Part shown: positions 35,322-43,611 of the stretch, one piece after another
Position numbering within the stretch: position 1 is the first letter of the stretch
Layout of the letters: the number at the start of each line of letters is the position of its first letter
Source of the DNA: Mesorhizobium sp. ORS 3324
GTDB lineage: Bacteria; Pseudomonadota; Alphaproteobacteria; Rhizobiales; Rhizobiaceae
Direction of reading: 5' to 3'
DNA: 47,365 nucleotides
Assembly (NCBI GenBank): GCA_000824825.2
Contig: LM655187.1
Coordinates: 89,984 to 137,348 of the forward strand
The notes under the pieces: generated by a model
Database searches by the model: none
What the model was told of the DNA's origin: nothing
The model's input: the letters and a program-made list of their open reading frames with translations, nothing else
Program-made: the position numbers and the translations under genes

Positions 35322-37124
35322 CTATTCCGCGGCGCCTTTGAAGGCGCTGGCGCCACTTTCGAATTGCAGCTTGGCGAGCCGCGCATAGGTGCCGCCCTTG
35401 ACGACAAGGCTCTGATGCGTGCCCTCCTCGACGATGCGTCCGCCTTCCATGACAAGGATGCGGTCGGCCTTGAGCACCGTCGCCAGGCGGTGGGCGATGA
35501 CGATGGTGGTGCGGCCGCGCATCAGCCGCTCGAGCGCCGTCTGCACCAGCGTTTCGCTTTCGGCGTCGAGCGCCGAGGTCGCCTCGTCGAGCAAAAGGAT
35601 CGGCGCGTCGCGCAGGATGGCGCGGGCGATCGCCACGCGCTGGCGCTGGCCGCCCGACAGCGTCACGCCGCGTTCGCCGACCTGGCTGTCATAGCCCTTC
35701 TCGAGCTTGACGATGAATTCGTCGGCAAGGGCCGCCTTCGCCGCCGCCTCGATCTCGGCATCGCTGGCACCCGGGCGGCCGAAGCCGATATTGTCGCGCG
35801 CGCTGGCCGCAAAGATGGTGACGTCCTGCGGCACGATGGCGATGCGCTCGCGGATGGCGGCGGGATCGGCATGGCGCAGGTCGACGCCATCGATGACGAC
35901 GCGGCCGCTCTCCGGATCGTAGAAGCGCAGGATCAGCGAGAAGACGGTGCTTTTTCCGGCGCCTGAGGGACCGACGATTGCCACCGTTTCGCCAGGCTTC
36001 ACCTGGAAGCTCAGCCCATGCACGGCGGCCCGGTCCGGCCGCGCCGGATAGGAGAAGGAGACGCCGTCGAAGCTGATCGCGCCCTTGGCCTTGCCGGGCA
36101 GCGGCTCGGGATCGAGGGGCGACTGGATGGCGGGCCGCTCGGCGAGGATCTCGGTCAGCCGCTCGGCCGCGCCCGCCGCCTGCGACAGCTCGCTCCACAC
36201 TTCCGACAGCGCGCCGAGCGCGCCGGCGGCGAATACCGAATAGAGCAGGAACTGGCCGAGCGTGCCGGCCGACATGGTGCCGGCAAGCACGTCGCGCGAG
36301 CCGAACCAGAGCACCGCCACCACCGAGGAGAAGATCATGAAGATGGCGAAGAAGGTGAGGAAGGAGCGAGCGAAGACCGACGTGCGCGCCGCCTCGAATG
36401 CGGCCTCGACGGCGGCAGAGAAGCGCCCGGTGACCAGCTTCTCGTTGGTGAAGGCCTGCAGCGTGCGCACGGCGCCGATCTGCTCGCTGGCGTAGGCGGT
36501 GGCTTCCGCAAGCGTGTCCTGCGCCAGCCGCGACTTGCGCCGCACCGAGCGGCCGAAGGCGACCAGCGGCAGCACGATCAGCGGGATGGCGGCCAGCACC
36601 AGCCCGGAAAGCTTCGGGCTGGTGAAGACCATCATCGCCATGGCGCCGAGGCCGAGGATGAGATTGCGCAGCGCGACCGAGGCGGTGGCGCCGACCGCCG
36701 ACTTTACTTGTGTCGTGTCGGCGGCAAGCCGCGACACGATCTCGCCCGATTGGGCGCGGTCGAAAAAGGCCGGCGAAAGCGTGGTGACATGGGAAAAGAC
36801 GTCACGGCGGACGTCGGCGACGACCCGCTCGCCGAGCGTGATGACGAAATAGTAGCGGCTGGCCGACGCCGCCGCCAGCAGCGCCGCCATCACGACAAGC
36901 GCCGCAAAATACTCCGCAATGAAGGTGGAGCCCGCAGCCTGGAAACCGTGATCGATCATGCGCCGCACGGCCATCGGCAGGGCAAGCGTGGTCACTGCCG
37001 CCACGATCAGCGAGACAATGGCGCCGACCGCCAGCTTCCGGTAGCGGGCGATATAAGGGAAAAGCTTCCTGAGCGGCCGGACCGAGCGCCTGCGCTCGTC
37101 TCCACTGACACCAATATCCGCCAT
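35322..37124 (-). CDS. ABC exporter, fused permease-ATPase (MsbA-like half transporter)
   Basis: The 600-aa half-transporter has six predicted helices (about 30-300) and a nucleotide-binding domain with Walker A GPSGAGKS (385-392), Q-loop VPQDVTIFAA, signature LSGGQRQR (489-496), Walker B ILLLDEAT (509-516) and H-loop IVIAHRLATV. It functions as a dimer; lipid, peptide or multidrug export are all possible. The ATG is at 37124. It is convergent with the transglutaminase-like gene, which ends 23 bp away. Confidence 0.9.
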   Translation of the reverse strand: MADIGVSGDERRRSVRPLRKLFPYIARYRKLAVGAIVSLIVAAVTTLALPMAVRRMIDHGFQAAGSTFIAEYFAALVVMAALLAAASASRYYFVITLGERVVADVRRDVFSHVTTLSPAFFDRAQSGEIVSRLAADTTQVKSAVGATASVALRNLILGLGAMAMMVFTSPKLSGLVLAAIPLIVLPLVAFGRSVRRKSRLAQDTLAEATAYASEQIGAVRTLQAFTNEKLVTGRFSAAVEAAFEAARTSVFARSFLTFFAIFMIFSSVVAVLWFGSRDVLAGTMSAGTLGQFLLYSVFAAGALGALSEVWSELSQAAGAAERLTEILAERPAIQSPLDPEPLPGKAKGAISFDGVSFSYPARPDRAAVHGLSFQVKPGETVAIVGPSGAGKSTVFSLILRFYDPESGRVVIDGVDLRHADPAAIRERIAIVPQDVTIFAASARDNIGFGRPGASDAEIEAAAKAALADEFIVKLEKGYDSQVGERGVTLSGGQRQRVAIARAILRDAPILLLDEATSALDAESETLVQTALERLMRGRTTIVIAHRLATVLKADRILVMEGGRIVEEGTHQSLVVKGGTYARLAKLQFESGASAFKGAAE

Positions 37125-37329
37125 GAGCGTTTCCTCTGGCCGCTTGCCGGTAGTGCGCCCAAATATGCGCCTGCCGCGGCCTTGTGATTCAATTGCGGCT
37201 GATGTATAGGCTCGCCGACCGTTTTAGAAGCCGTGGCTTTTCATTAGCTGCGGCTTCGAGTTTTAAAAGGGGGCGCATCGACGCAGGCCGTTGGCCCGTC
37301 ACCAGCGCCGGCAAGCCAGGAATAAGACA

Positions 37330-37551
37330 ATGAAGGCCGATATCCATCCCGACTACCACACCATCAAGGTCGTCATGACCGATGGCACCGAGTACCTGAC
37401 CCGCTCGACCTGGGGCAAGGAAGGCGACACGATGAACCTCGACATCGACCCGACCACGCACCCGGCCTGGACCGGCGGCCAGCAGACCCTGCTCGACCGC
37501 GGCGGCCGCCTGTCGAAGTTCAAGAAGCGTTTCGAAGGTTTCGGCCTCTAA
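37330..37551 (+). CDS. rpmE: Ribosomal protein bL31
   Basis: Large-subunit protein bL31, 73 aa, starting [21 protein letters not shown], with STWGKEGD and the C-terminal [16 protein letters not shown]. It lacks the Cys ligands of the zinc-binding (C+) type, so it is a C-minus paralogue. The ATG is at 37330. It is followed by an intrinsic terminator 24 bp after the stop. Confidence 0.96.
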   Translation: MKADIHPDYHTIKVVMTDGTEYLTRSTWGKEGDTMNLDIDPTTHPAWTGGQQTLLDRGGRLSKFKKRFEGFGL

Positions 37552-37574
37552 GCCGGACACGCCCGCAGGATTTG

Positions 37575-37603
37575 AAAAACCCGCCCTCGAGGCGGGTTTT
37601 TTG
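37575..37603 (+). terminator. Rho-independent terminator of rpmE
   Basis: CCCGCC (37580-37585) pairs with GGCGGG (37591-37596), extended by AAAAA/TTTTT, loop CTCGA, followed by six Ts on the plus strand. The A-run also makes it usable in reverse. Confidence 0.9.
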
Positions 37604-37644
37604 TTGCAGGTTTTGGTCTCGCGCAATTGCGCCGCGTCATCGCT

Positions 37645-37774
37645 GCCCCTCACCCTTACCCTCTCCCCGTGAAGAACGGGGAGAGGGGGGCGCCAGCGCT
37701 GGAGCTTGTCCCTTCTCCCCGTCATTCACGGGGAGAAGGTGCCGGCAGGCGGATGAGGGGCAGCGCCAACTTCG
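37645..37774. repeat. Long composite palindromic repeat, copy 2
   Basis: A second copy of the element at 84-266. The right end (37740-37761, TGCCGGCAGGCGGATGAGGG type) is identical to copy 1, and both copies continue into GCAGCGC-x-x-ACTTCG. It has two internal hairpins (CTCTCCCCGT/ACGGGGAGAG and CTTCTCCCCGT/ACGGGGAGAAG) with only about 23 nt between, and its left arm lacks the GCCTGCCGGCA part. It sits between rpmE and the tetR gene. Confidence 0.8.
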
Positions 37775-37817
37775 GCAAGTGGCCATGGCCACGCGTTAAG
37801 TCTCGAAGCCTCGCCTG

Positions 37818-38462
37818 TTACCCACCCACCAGCTCCCTCAGCGCCATGCGCTTGTAAATTTCGACCAGCCTGTCGCCCTCTTCCCGGTCGACGGAGATCG
37901 CCAGCCGCATCGCCGCCTCCCCCATCTGCCAGACCAGGAATGCTGTCGTCTCCAACGCGACCGGATCGGCGAGGGGATGCAGCCGCTTCAGCACGGCGAC
38001 GAGGAATTCGGCATTGGCCCGGCTGTCGGCCAGTTCCAGCTCGCGCAGCGCCTTGTCGGCCTGCGTGCCCGACCAGATGTCGCGCATCACCGGCTCGGCC
38101 AGGAACAGCCGGTAGTAGATATCGACCAGCTCCGAAAACGCCTGCTTCAAACCTTCGGCGTCGCCGACATCCTTCAGCGCCGCCGCAATGCAGGCCTGGC
38201 TTTCGGCCGTGTAGCGCTCGGCCAGCGCCCAGACGATCGCCCGCTTGTCCGGAAAGAACTGGTAGAGAGAGCCGATCGAAACGCCGGCCCTTTCCGCCAC
38301 CTCGCCCATGCGCATCGCATCGCTGCCCTGCTCGGCAATCAGCGCCGAGGCGGCGGCAAGCATGCGCTCCACCCGCTCGCGGCTGCGCTGCTGGCTCGGC
38401 GCGCGCCGCGGCGAAGCGATGGCGGCGCCCTGGTCGGTCTTCGCGGCGACTTTGTCGTCCAT
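37818..38462 (-). CDS. TetR family transcriptional regulator
   Basis: The 214-aa repressor has an N-terminal helix-turn-helix (RERVERMLAAASALIAEQGS, then MGEVAERAGVSIGSLYQFFPDKRAIVWALAERY) and a C-terminal ligand/dimer domain (QAFSELVDIYYRLFLAEP). The ATG is at 38462. It is divergent from the DUF1772 gene with a perfect palindrome between them, so it probably represses both. Confidence 0.93.
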   Translation of the reverse strand: MDDKVAAKTDQGAAIASPRRAPSQQRSRERVERMLAAASALIAEQGSDAMRMGEVAERAGVSIGSLYQFFPDKRAIVWALAERYTAESQACIAAALKDVGDAEGLKQAFSELVDIYYRLFLAEPVMRDIWSGTQADKALRELELADSRANAEFLVAVLKRLHPLADPVALETTAFLVWQMGEAAMRLAISVDREEGDRLVEIYKRMALRELVGG

Positions 38463-38532
38463 GGCTCACTCCGGGGCGATATCTCGAGAACTGGCTTGGC
38501 TCGCAAGATATGAGGATTTATCACGTTTTGCA

Positions 38533-38553
38533 AACATGAGGGTTACTCATGTT
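38533..38553. promoter_or_regulatory. TetR-type operator palindrome
   Basis: AACATGAG (38533-38540) - GGTTA - CTCATGTT (38546-38553) is a perfect 8-bp inverted repeat with a 5-nt spacer, 71 bp from the tetR start and 35 bp from the DUF1772 start. Size and symmetry match TetR-family sites. Confidence 0.75.
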
Positions 38554-38587
38554 ATATGGCAACCGTTTCCTAATCTGGAGAACCAAC

Positions 38588-39064
38588 ATGATGAAACTTC
38601 TTCCGACCCTCACCTTCATCGCCGCGATTGGCGCCGGCGTTGTCGGCGGCGTCTTCTTCGCATTCTCCAATTTCGTCATGGCGGCGCTTGCCCGCCTGCC
38701 CGTCCCAAGCGGCATCGCAGCGATGAACTCGATCAGCGTCACGGTGATCACGCCGACCTTCATGACGGCGCTGTTCGGCACCGGGCTCATCTGTCTTGTG
38801 CTGATCGCTGCAACTCTCTTCGGCTGGAGCCAGTCAGGCTCGTATTGGCTGCTCGCCGGCGCCGTGATCTATTTCATCGGCAACCCCATAGTGACCATGG
38901 CCTTCAACGTGCCGCTCAACGACGCGCTGGCCGCAGTCGACCCGGCAAGCGCCAACGGCGCCGCCGTCTGGACCAACTATCTGAGTGAGTGGGTGATGTG
39001 GAACCATGTGCGGACCATCACCGCGATCGTGGCGATGGCCTGCTTCATCATGGCATTGATCTGA
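38588..39064 (+). CDS. DUF1772 family membrane protein
   Basis: The 158-aa protein has four predicted helices (about 5-32, 55-78, 82-103 and 138-157). Family features are IGAGVVGGVFFAFSNFVMAALARL and the NVPLNDALAAVDP loop. Function unknown; members often neighbour TetR repressors and occur in tolerance or secondary-metabolism clusters. The ATG is at 38588. A bidirectional-looking terminator follows at 39087-39116. Confidence 0.88.
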   Translation: MMKLLPTLTFIAAIGAGVVGGVFFAFSNFVMAALARLPVPSGIAAMNSISVTVITPTFMTALFGTGLICLVLIAATLFGWSQSGSYWLLAGAVIYFIGNPIVTMAFNVPLNDALAAVDPASANGAAVWTNYLSEWVMWNHVRTITAIVAMACFIMALI

Positions 39065-39086
39065 GGATAAGCAGCCCGCAAATGCG

Positions 39087-39116
39087 AAAGGCCCCGCCTC
39101 AGGTGGGGTCCTTTTT
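39087..39116 (+). terminator. Intrinsic terminator after the DUF1772 gene
   Basis: An AAAGGCCCCGCC-type arm pairs with GGTGGGGTCCTTT, loop TCA, followed by TTTTT on the plus strand. It overlaps the last codons of the convergent SelT-like gene. Confidence 0.8.
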
Positions 39117-39407
39117 GTGAGACTTTCGGTCCGCATGCCCCAGGTCGCGATCCGGGTCGATGACATCGCGGACAAGCTGCTTGAGCTTTGCCGCATCCGG
39201 AAAGCCGCCGTCGCGCTTGCGTTCCCAGATGAGCTGATCGTTGCAGGTGATGGTGAAGATGCCGCCGGTGCCAGGCACCAGCGTCACCTCACCGAGATCG
39301 GTGCCGAAGGTCGAGAGCAATTCCTGCGCCATCCAGCCGGCACGCAGGAGCCACAGGCATTGCGTGCAGTAGGTGATGCGGACGATCGGAAGCGGCTTCT
39401 CGCTCAT
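39099..39407 (-). CDS. SelT/SelW/SelH (Rdx) family thioredoxin-fold protein
   Basis: The 102-aa protein has the CxxC redox motif in ITYCTQCLWLLRAGWMAQELL and the family segment VTLVPGTGGIFTITCNDQLIWERKRDGGFPDAAKLKQLVRD. It is a cysteine form, not a selenoprotein. Probably a cytosolic oxidoreductase; partner unknown. Its 3' end overlaps the terminator of the convergent DUF1772 gene. It is 9 bp downstream of the YebC gene stop and likely in the same transcript. Confidence 0.9.
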   Translation of the reverse strand: MSEKPLPIVRITYCTQCLWLLRAGWMAQELLSTFGTDLGEVTLVPGTGGIFTITCNDQLIWERKRDGGFPDAAKLKQLVRDVIDPDRDLGHADRKSHKKDPT

Positions 39408-39416
39408 ATGTGCCGA

Positions 39417-40166
39417 TCAGGCCGCGCTGAGCTTGGCCATCGTCTCGTCGTCGACCTCGAAATTGGCGTAGACGCTCTGCACGTCGTCATCGTCCTCGAG
39501 GGTGGCGACCAGCTTCATCAGCGACTGCGCGCGCTCTTCGTCGACCGGGACATTGTTCTGCGGCCGCCAGATCGGCTTCACCGATTCCGCCTCGCCGAGC
39601 GCGGCTTCGAGCGACTTCGACACGTCGCCGAGATTTTCGAAGCTGCAATAGATGGTGTGGCCGTCCTCGTCCGATTCCACGTCGTCAGCGCCGCCCTCGA
39701 TCGCGGCCTCCATCACCTTGTCGGCGCTGCCGGCAGAGGCCGGATAATAGATCTCGCCGATGCGGTCCCACATGAAGGACACCGAGCCGGTTTCGCCGAG
39801 CGCCCCGCCGGCCTTGGTGAATGCGGCGCGCACATTCGAGGCCGAGCGGTTGCGGTTGTCGGTCAGCACCTCGACGATCAGCGCCACGCCGCCCGGACCG
39901 TAGCCTTCATAGCGCACCGCCTCGTAGTTTTCGGCATCGCCTGCGGAAGCCTTGTTGATGGCGCGCTGGATGTTGTCCTTCGGCATCGAGACCGCCTTGG
40001 CGTTCTGCACGGCAAGGCGCAGCCGCGGGTTCATTGCCGGGTCCGGCGTGCCGGTCTTGGCGGCGACGGTGATTTCGCGCGCCAGCTTGGAAAACATTTT
40101 CGACCGCACCGCGTCCTGGCGGCCCTTGCGGTGCATGATGTTCTTGAACTGTGAATGGCCAGCCAT
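39417..40166 (-). CDS. YebC/PmpR family DNA-binding / translation factor
   Basis: The 249-aa product starts [20 protein letters not shown], the family hallmark, followed by [63 protein letters not shown] and the acidic C-terminus. YebC proteins were long annotated as transcriptional regulators; more recent work on the family points to translation of proline-rich or stalling sequences. In many alphaproteobacteria the gene neighbours ruvC; here it is about 23 kb away. Confidence 0.95.
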   Translation of the reverse strand: MAGHSQFKNIMHRKGRQDAVRSKMFSKLAREITVAAKTGTPDPAMNPRLRLAVQNAKAVSMPKDNIQRAINKASAGDAENYEAVRYEGYGPGGVALIVEVLTDNRNRSASNVRAAFTKAGGALGETGSVSFMWDRIGEIYYPASAGSADKVMEAAIEGGADDVESDEDGHTIYCSFENLGDVSKSLEAALGEAESVKPIWRPQNNVPVDEERAQSLMKLVATLEDDDDVQSVYANFEVDDETMAKLSAA

Positions 40167-40390
40167 GGCACCCCTGTCGTGTTCGGCTAGAGCATCCTGA
40201 AGCGGGTAGTCTCACCGCCCCTTCTGCAAATGCTCGAAATCAAATTTTCAGAACGTCTAAGCTATGCCCGCGAAGGCACGCGGCGCTCTCTGTCGGAATG
40301 GCCGGCTTATAGATAAATCGGCTCAATTCGTCCAGCCGGAGCGTCGACCCTGGCGGCCGGGCAGACCGAGATTGCCTTTGCAAGGCGGGA

Positions 40391-40714
40391 TCATCCCTCC
40401 AGATCCGACTTCAGCCGGTCGAGGATGCTGATCGCGTGGCCGGCATACTGGCTGATCCAGCGGTCGTGGATCTGCTTGATCGGCAGCGCGTTGAGATGGT
40501 TCCAGCGTTCGCGCCCCTCGCGCTTTGCCACGACCAGGTCTGCCTCCTCGAGCACCTTCAGATGCATCATCACCGTGCAGCGGTCCATATCCGGGAAAAC
40601 CTCGCAGAGCGAGCCGGTGGTCTGCGGCTGATCCTTCAGCCGGTCCAGCAGCTCGCGTCGACGCGGATGCGCCAAGGCCTTGAAAACATGGTCGTCTGAG
40701 GTCTGACTTGACAT
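40391..40714 (-). CDS. ArsR family transcriptional regulator
   Basis: The 107-aa winged helix regulator has VFKALAHPRRRELLDRLKDQ and MDRCTVMMHLKVLEEADLVVAKREGRERWNHLN, without an obvious metal-binding Cys pair. It is of the type paired with SRPBCC effector genes. The start codon at 40714 lies inside a perfect palindrome (40713-40732), so binding would block its own transcription or translation. It is divergent from two SRPBCC genes. The 224-bp gap 40167-40390 toward yebC holds imperfect palindromic repeat sequence (about 40188-40265) and no gene that I can see. Confidence 0.93.
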   Translation of the reverse strand: MSSQTSDDHVFKALAHPRRRELLDRLKDQPQTTGSLCEVFPDMDRCTVMMHLKVLEEADLVVAKREGRERWNHLNALPIKQIHDRWISQYAGHAISILDRLKSDLEG

Positions 40715-40732
40715 GTTATATTTCTATAACAT
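40713..40732. promoter_or_regulatory. ArsR-type operator palindrome
   Basis: ATGTTATA (40713-40720) - TTTC - TATAACAT (40725-40732) is a perfect 8-bp inverted repeat with a 4-nt spacer. The outer AT is part of the ArsR start codon. It lies 33 bp before the first SRPBCC start and contains TATAAC, usable as a -10. Confidence 0.8.
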
Positions 40733-40765
40733 ATCGTTTTGGCAAGCAAGGAAGGAGCTGTGGAT

Positions 40766-41248
40766 ATGTCTCTTGGATTCAGGATTTCAGGACGCATCGG
40801 CAAACCGGTCGCCGAGGTCTTCGACGCTGTGGTCAATCCGACGAAGCTCAGCGGCTATTTTACCACCATCGGCGGCGCCTCCGCCCCGCTGGTCGCCGGC
40901 ACCACCGTCACCTGGTGGAAGACGGTGCCGGTCGAAGTCGACGAGGTGACCAAGGACAGACGCATCGTACTGCGCTGGGATGCGACCGATACCGAGGGCA
41001 AGCCCGCCTACAAGACCCGCATCGAGATGAATTTCGAGCCGCTGGATGACGGCGGCACCTTCGTCACTATTGCCGAAAGCGGCTGGCGCGAAGGCGAGGT
41101 CGGCCTGAAGAAATCCTACCTCAATTGCGAAGGCTGGTCGCAGATGCTCGCTTGCATGAAGGCCTATCTCGAATACGGCATCAATTTGCGCGACGGCTAT
41201 TATCGCGCCGAGATGAAGGGCGAGCCGGCCAACGAAACGAACATCTGA
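40766..41248 (+). CDS. SRPBCC/AHSA1-domain protein, first of two
   Basis: The 160-aa START-like protein has FRISGRIGKPVAEVFDAVVNPTKLSGYFTT, TWWKTVPVEVDEV and CEGWSQMLACMKAYLEYGIN, the standard AHSA1 layout. The ATG at 40766 follows AAGGAG. Divergent from the ArsR regulator and 28 bp upstream of a second SRPBCC gene. In related systems this pair is induced by small organic compounds; ligand unknown here. Confidence 0.9.
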   Translation: MSLGFRISGRIGKPVAEVFDAVVNPTKLSGYFTTIGGASAPLVAGTTVTWWKTVPVEVDEVTKDRRIVLRWDATDTEGKPAYKTRIEMNFEPLDDGGTFVTIAESGWREGEVGLKKSYLNCEGWSQMLACMKAYLEYGINLRDGYYRAEMKGEPANETNI

Positions 41249-41276
41249 GGCCCCCTGAACAATTCCGGAGGACGCC

Positions 41277-41756
41277 ATGCAACTCAACGAAACCCCTACC
41301 GCCGAAGCCGCCATGCTGATCCGCCGGCCCGTCGCCGAAGTCTTCGAGGCGATCGTTGATCCGGTGGTCACCACGAAATTCTGGTTCACGCATTCGAGCG
41401 GCAGGCTGGATGGCGGCAAGCCGGTTCAGTGGGAATGGCGCATGTACGGCGTCTCGACGACGGTCACGGTCAGCGAGATCGTCCCCAACGAAAAGATCGT
41501 CATGCAATGGAGCGATCCGCCGACCACCGTCGACTGGACATTCACGGCGATGTCCGGCGATACCACTTTCCTCGAAGTCCGCAATTTCGGCTTCGCCGGC
41601 TCCGGCGACGAACAGGTCACCCAGGCGATCGGCTCGACCGGCGGCTTCTCGTTGGTGCTCGCAGGCGCCAAGGCCTGGCTGGAGCAGGGCCTGACGCTCG
41701 GCCTGATCGGCGACCGGCATCCGAAGGGCATTCCGGCCGAAGCCGTAAGCGACTAG
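41277..41756 (+). CDS. SRPBCC/AHSA1-domain protein, second of two
   Basis: The 159-aa START-like protein has AAMLIRRPVAEVFEAIVDPVVTTKFWFTHSSGRL, WEWRMYGVSTTVTVSEIVPNEKIVMQW and STGGFSLVLAGAKAWLEQGL. It is only loosely similar to the preceding gene (distinct paralogue, not a recent duplicate). The ATG at 41277 follows GGAGG. It is probably co-transcribed with the first SRPBCC gene under ArsR control. Confidence 0.9.
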   Translation: MQLNETPTAEAAMLIRRPVAEVFEAIVDPVVTTKFWFTHSSGRLDGGKPVQWEWRMYGVSTTVTVSEIVPNEKIVMQWSDPPTTVDWTFTAMSGDTTFLEVRNFGFAGSGDEQVTQAIGSTGGFSLVLAGAKAWLEQGLTLGLIGDRHPKGIPAEAVSD

Positions 41757-41801
41757 GTCATAAGGTCGGACAGTGTTTGCGTTGGCCGATGTGTGCCAGC
41801 C

Positions 41802-42569
41802 TCACCCCTCGCCGCCGGACCTCTGCTTCCTGCGGTGCCGCGCCAGCATGTTGAGGCCCTCGACCAGCGCCGAAAAACCCATGGCGGCGTAGATGTAGCC
41901 CTTGGGCACGTGGTAGCCCATGCCGTCGGCGATCAGCGTCATGCCGATCATCAGCAGGAAGCCCAGCGCCAACATCACGATCGTCGGGTTCTTTGCGATG
42001 AAGTCGGCGAGCGGTCCGGCCGCCGCCATCATCACGCTCACCGCCACGATCACCGCGATATACATGATGGCGATCTCGTCGGTCATGCCGACGGCGGTGA
42101 TGATGGAATCGATCGAGAAGACGAGGTCGAGCAAAAGGATCTGGAAGATGGCGCCGGCAAGGCTCATCTGCAGCGTGCCGCCCATCATCGTGTCCTGGTG
42201 GTCCTGCGGGTCGACCGTGTGGTGGATCTCCTTGGTCGCCTTCCAGACCAGGAACAGGCCGCCGGCGATCAGTATCAGGTCGCGCCAGGAAAAGCCGTGG
42301 CCGAAAGCCGCGAACACCGGCGTCGTCAATTGCACGATGACCGAGATGGTGGCGAGCAGGATCAGGCGCATGACCAGCGCCGCCGAGATGCCGAGCCTGC
42401 GGGCGCGGGCGCGCTGCGCTACCGGCAGCTTGTTGGTGAGGATCGAGATGAAGATCAAATTGTCGATGCCGAGCACCACCTCAAGCACAACCAGCGTCAG
42501 CAGCGCGATCCAGGCGGTCGGATCGGAAACGAAGGCGAAGTGCGGCGCCAGGAATTCGACAAGCTGCAT
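41802..42569 (-). CDS. TerC family integral membrane protein
   Basis: The 255-aa membrane protein has about seven helices with the family signatures [21 protein letters not shown] and [19 protein letters not shown], in which the acidic Asp residues in paired helices are typical of metal-ion handling (manganese or calcium export in characterised members). The ATG at 42569 ([13 protein letters not shown]) is chosen. It is followed upstream by the palindrome at 42596-42639. Confidence 0.92.
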   Translation of the reverse strand: MQLVEFLAPHFAFVSDPTAWIALLTLVVLEVVLGIDNLIFISILTNKLPVAQRARARRLGISAALVMRLILLATISVIVQLTTPVFAAFGHGFSWRDLILIAGGLFLVWKATKEIHHTVDPQDHQDTMMGGTLQMSLAGAIFQILLLDLVFSIDSIITAVGMTDEIAIMYIAVIVAVSVMMAAAGPLADFIAKNPTIVMLALGFLLMIGMTLIADGMGYHVPKGYIYAAMGFSALVEGLNMLARHRRKQRSGGEG

Positions 42570-42595
42570 GGAGGTCGTCCCCTCTACGATCCAAA

Positions 42596-42639
42596 GCAAT
42601 TCCAGGAAAAGTGCTTAGCGGTTTTCCGTCCGAAATTGC
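42596..42639. repeat. GCAATTCCAGG-type palindrome, copy 2
   Basis: GCAATT (42596-42601) and AATTGC (42634-42639) bound CCAGGAAAAGTGC...GGTTTTCCGTCCG. It matches the element at 12247-12289 nearly base for base. It lies 26 bp upstream of the terC start, so it could form part of the leader of that gene. Confidence 0.8.
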
Positions 42640-42711
42640 GTAGAAACAAAGCCTGGAGCAGGTTTCGGCGGGTTCCGCGGGAGTTAGGTGCTCGAGGTTC
42701 TCATATCAATG

Positions 42712-43536
42712 TCACGACCAGAAGGCCGGCACGGTTTCCTCGAGCCGCGGCCCGCGACGAAACGGCGCGATCTTCTCGGCCAGCCCCGTGCGGTCGGAAA
42801 TCTCGACGCCGACGCCGCACAGCGTCGCCGGCCCGCTCGCCGCCTCGAAACGGCCCTTCGGCACCTTCGACAGGAAACGGTTGAGCGGCTCTTCCTTGTC
42901 CATGCCGAGCGAGGAATCGTAATCACCGCACATGCCGGCATCGGAAATGTAGGCGGTGCCGCCGTTGAGGATCTGGTGGTCGGCGGTGGGCTGGTGCGTG
43001 TGGGTGCCGACCACCAGGCTGGCGCGGCCGTCGACGAAATGCGCGAAGCACATCTTTTCCGAGGTCGCCTCGGCGTGGAAATCGATGACGACCGCATCCG
43101 CCTGCTCGCCGAGCGGACAGGCCGAGAGTTCGCGCTCACCGGCCTGGAACGGATCGTCGAGCTCAGGATGCATGAACACGCGGCCCATGATGTTGGCGAC
43201 CAGCACCCGCGCGCCGTTCCTGGCGATGTAGACGCCGGAGCCGCGCCCCGGCGTGCCCTTGGGGAAATTGGACGGGCGCAGGAAGCGCTCCTCGCGCGGC
43301 GCGAAGACCAGCGCGTCGCGCTGGTCCCAGACATGGTTGCCGGTGGTGACGACATCGGCGCCAGCGGCGAGCGTCTCGCGGAAGATTTCCTCGGTGATGC
43401 CGAAGCCGCCGGCGGCGTTCTCGCCGTTGACGATGACGAAGTCGAGCTTGAAGTCGGAAATCAGCCCGGGCAGTTGTTCCCACACCGCGGTGCGCCCAGT
43501 TTTTCCGACCATGTCGCCAAGGAAGAGAAGTCTCAT
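42712..43536 (-). CDS. YmdB-type metallophosphoesterase
   Basis: The 274-aa enzyme has the TIGR00282-type motifs MRLLFLGDMVGKTGRTAV (Asp metal ligand), IVNGENAAGGFGIT, TTGNHVWDQRD, AVVIDFHAEATSEK and GTHTHQPTADHQIL. Characterised Bacillus YmdB is a 2',3'- and 3',5'-cyclic nucleotide phosphodiesterase affecting biofilm formation. The ATG at 43536 is chosen because it opens the first catalytic motif. It is 75 bp downstream of the 5-FCL gene on the same strand. Confidence 0.93.
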   Translation of the reverse strand: MRLLFLGDMVGKTGRTAVWEQLPGLISDFKLDFVIVNGENAAGGFGITEEIFRETLAAGADVVTTGNHVWDQRDALVFAPREERFLRPSNFPKGTPGRGSGVYIARNGARVLVANIMGRVFMHPELDDPFQAGERELSACPLGEQADAVVIDFHAEATSEKMCFAHFVDGRASLVVGTHTHQPTADHQILNGGTAYISDAGMCGDYDSSLGMDKEEPLNRFLSKVPKGRFEAASGPATLCGVGVEISDRTGLAEKIAPFRRGPRLEETVPAFWS

Positions 43537-43555
43537 ACGATCCGCCGAAAGTCCG

Positions 43556-43605
43556 CAAGGCAAAAGCTGCATGACTTTCCGCAAAAGATCATGCTTTTCT
43601 CAAAC
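43556..43605. repeat. Partial copy of the AGCATGATC-type repeat
   Basis: GCAAAAGCTGCATGACTTTC...AAAGATCATGCTTTT corresponds to the right half of the palindrome at 26281-26345 (about 26311-26350). It lies in the gap between the 5-FCL and YmdB genes. Confidence 0.6.
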
Positions 43606-43611
43606 GCTTTT

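Noticed and set aside
37627..37857. Short ORFs across the composite repeat
   Set aside because: They are translations of a palindromic repeat; the same kind of ORF appears in copy 1 at 89-298.
41802..42884. Plus-strand 363-aa ORF (41793-42884) opposite terC
   Set aside because: His/Asp/Arg-rich antisense shadow of TerC with no plausible family.
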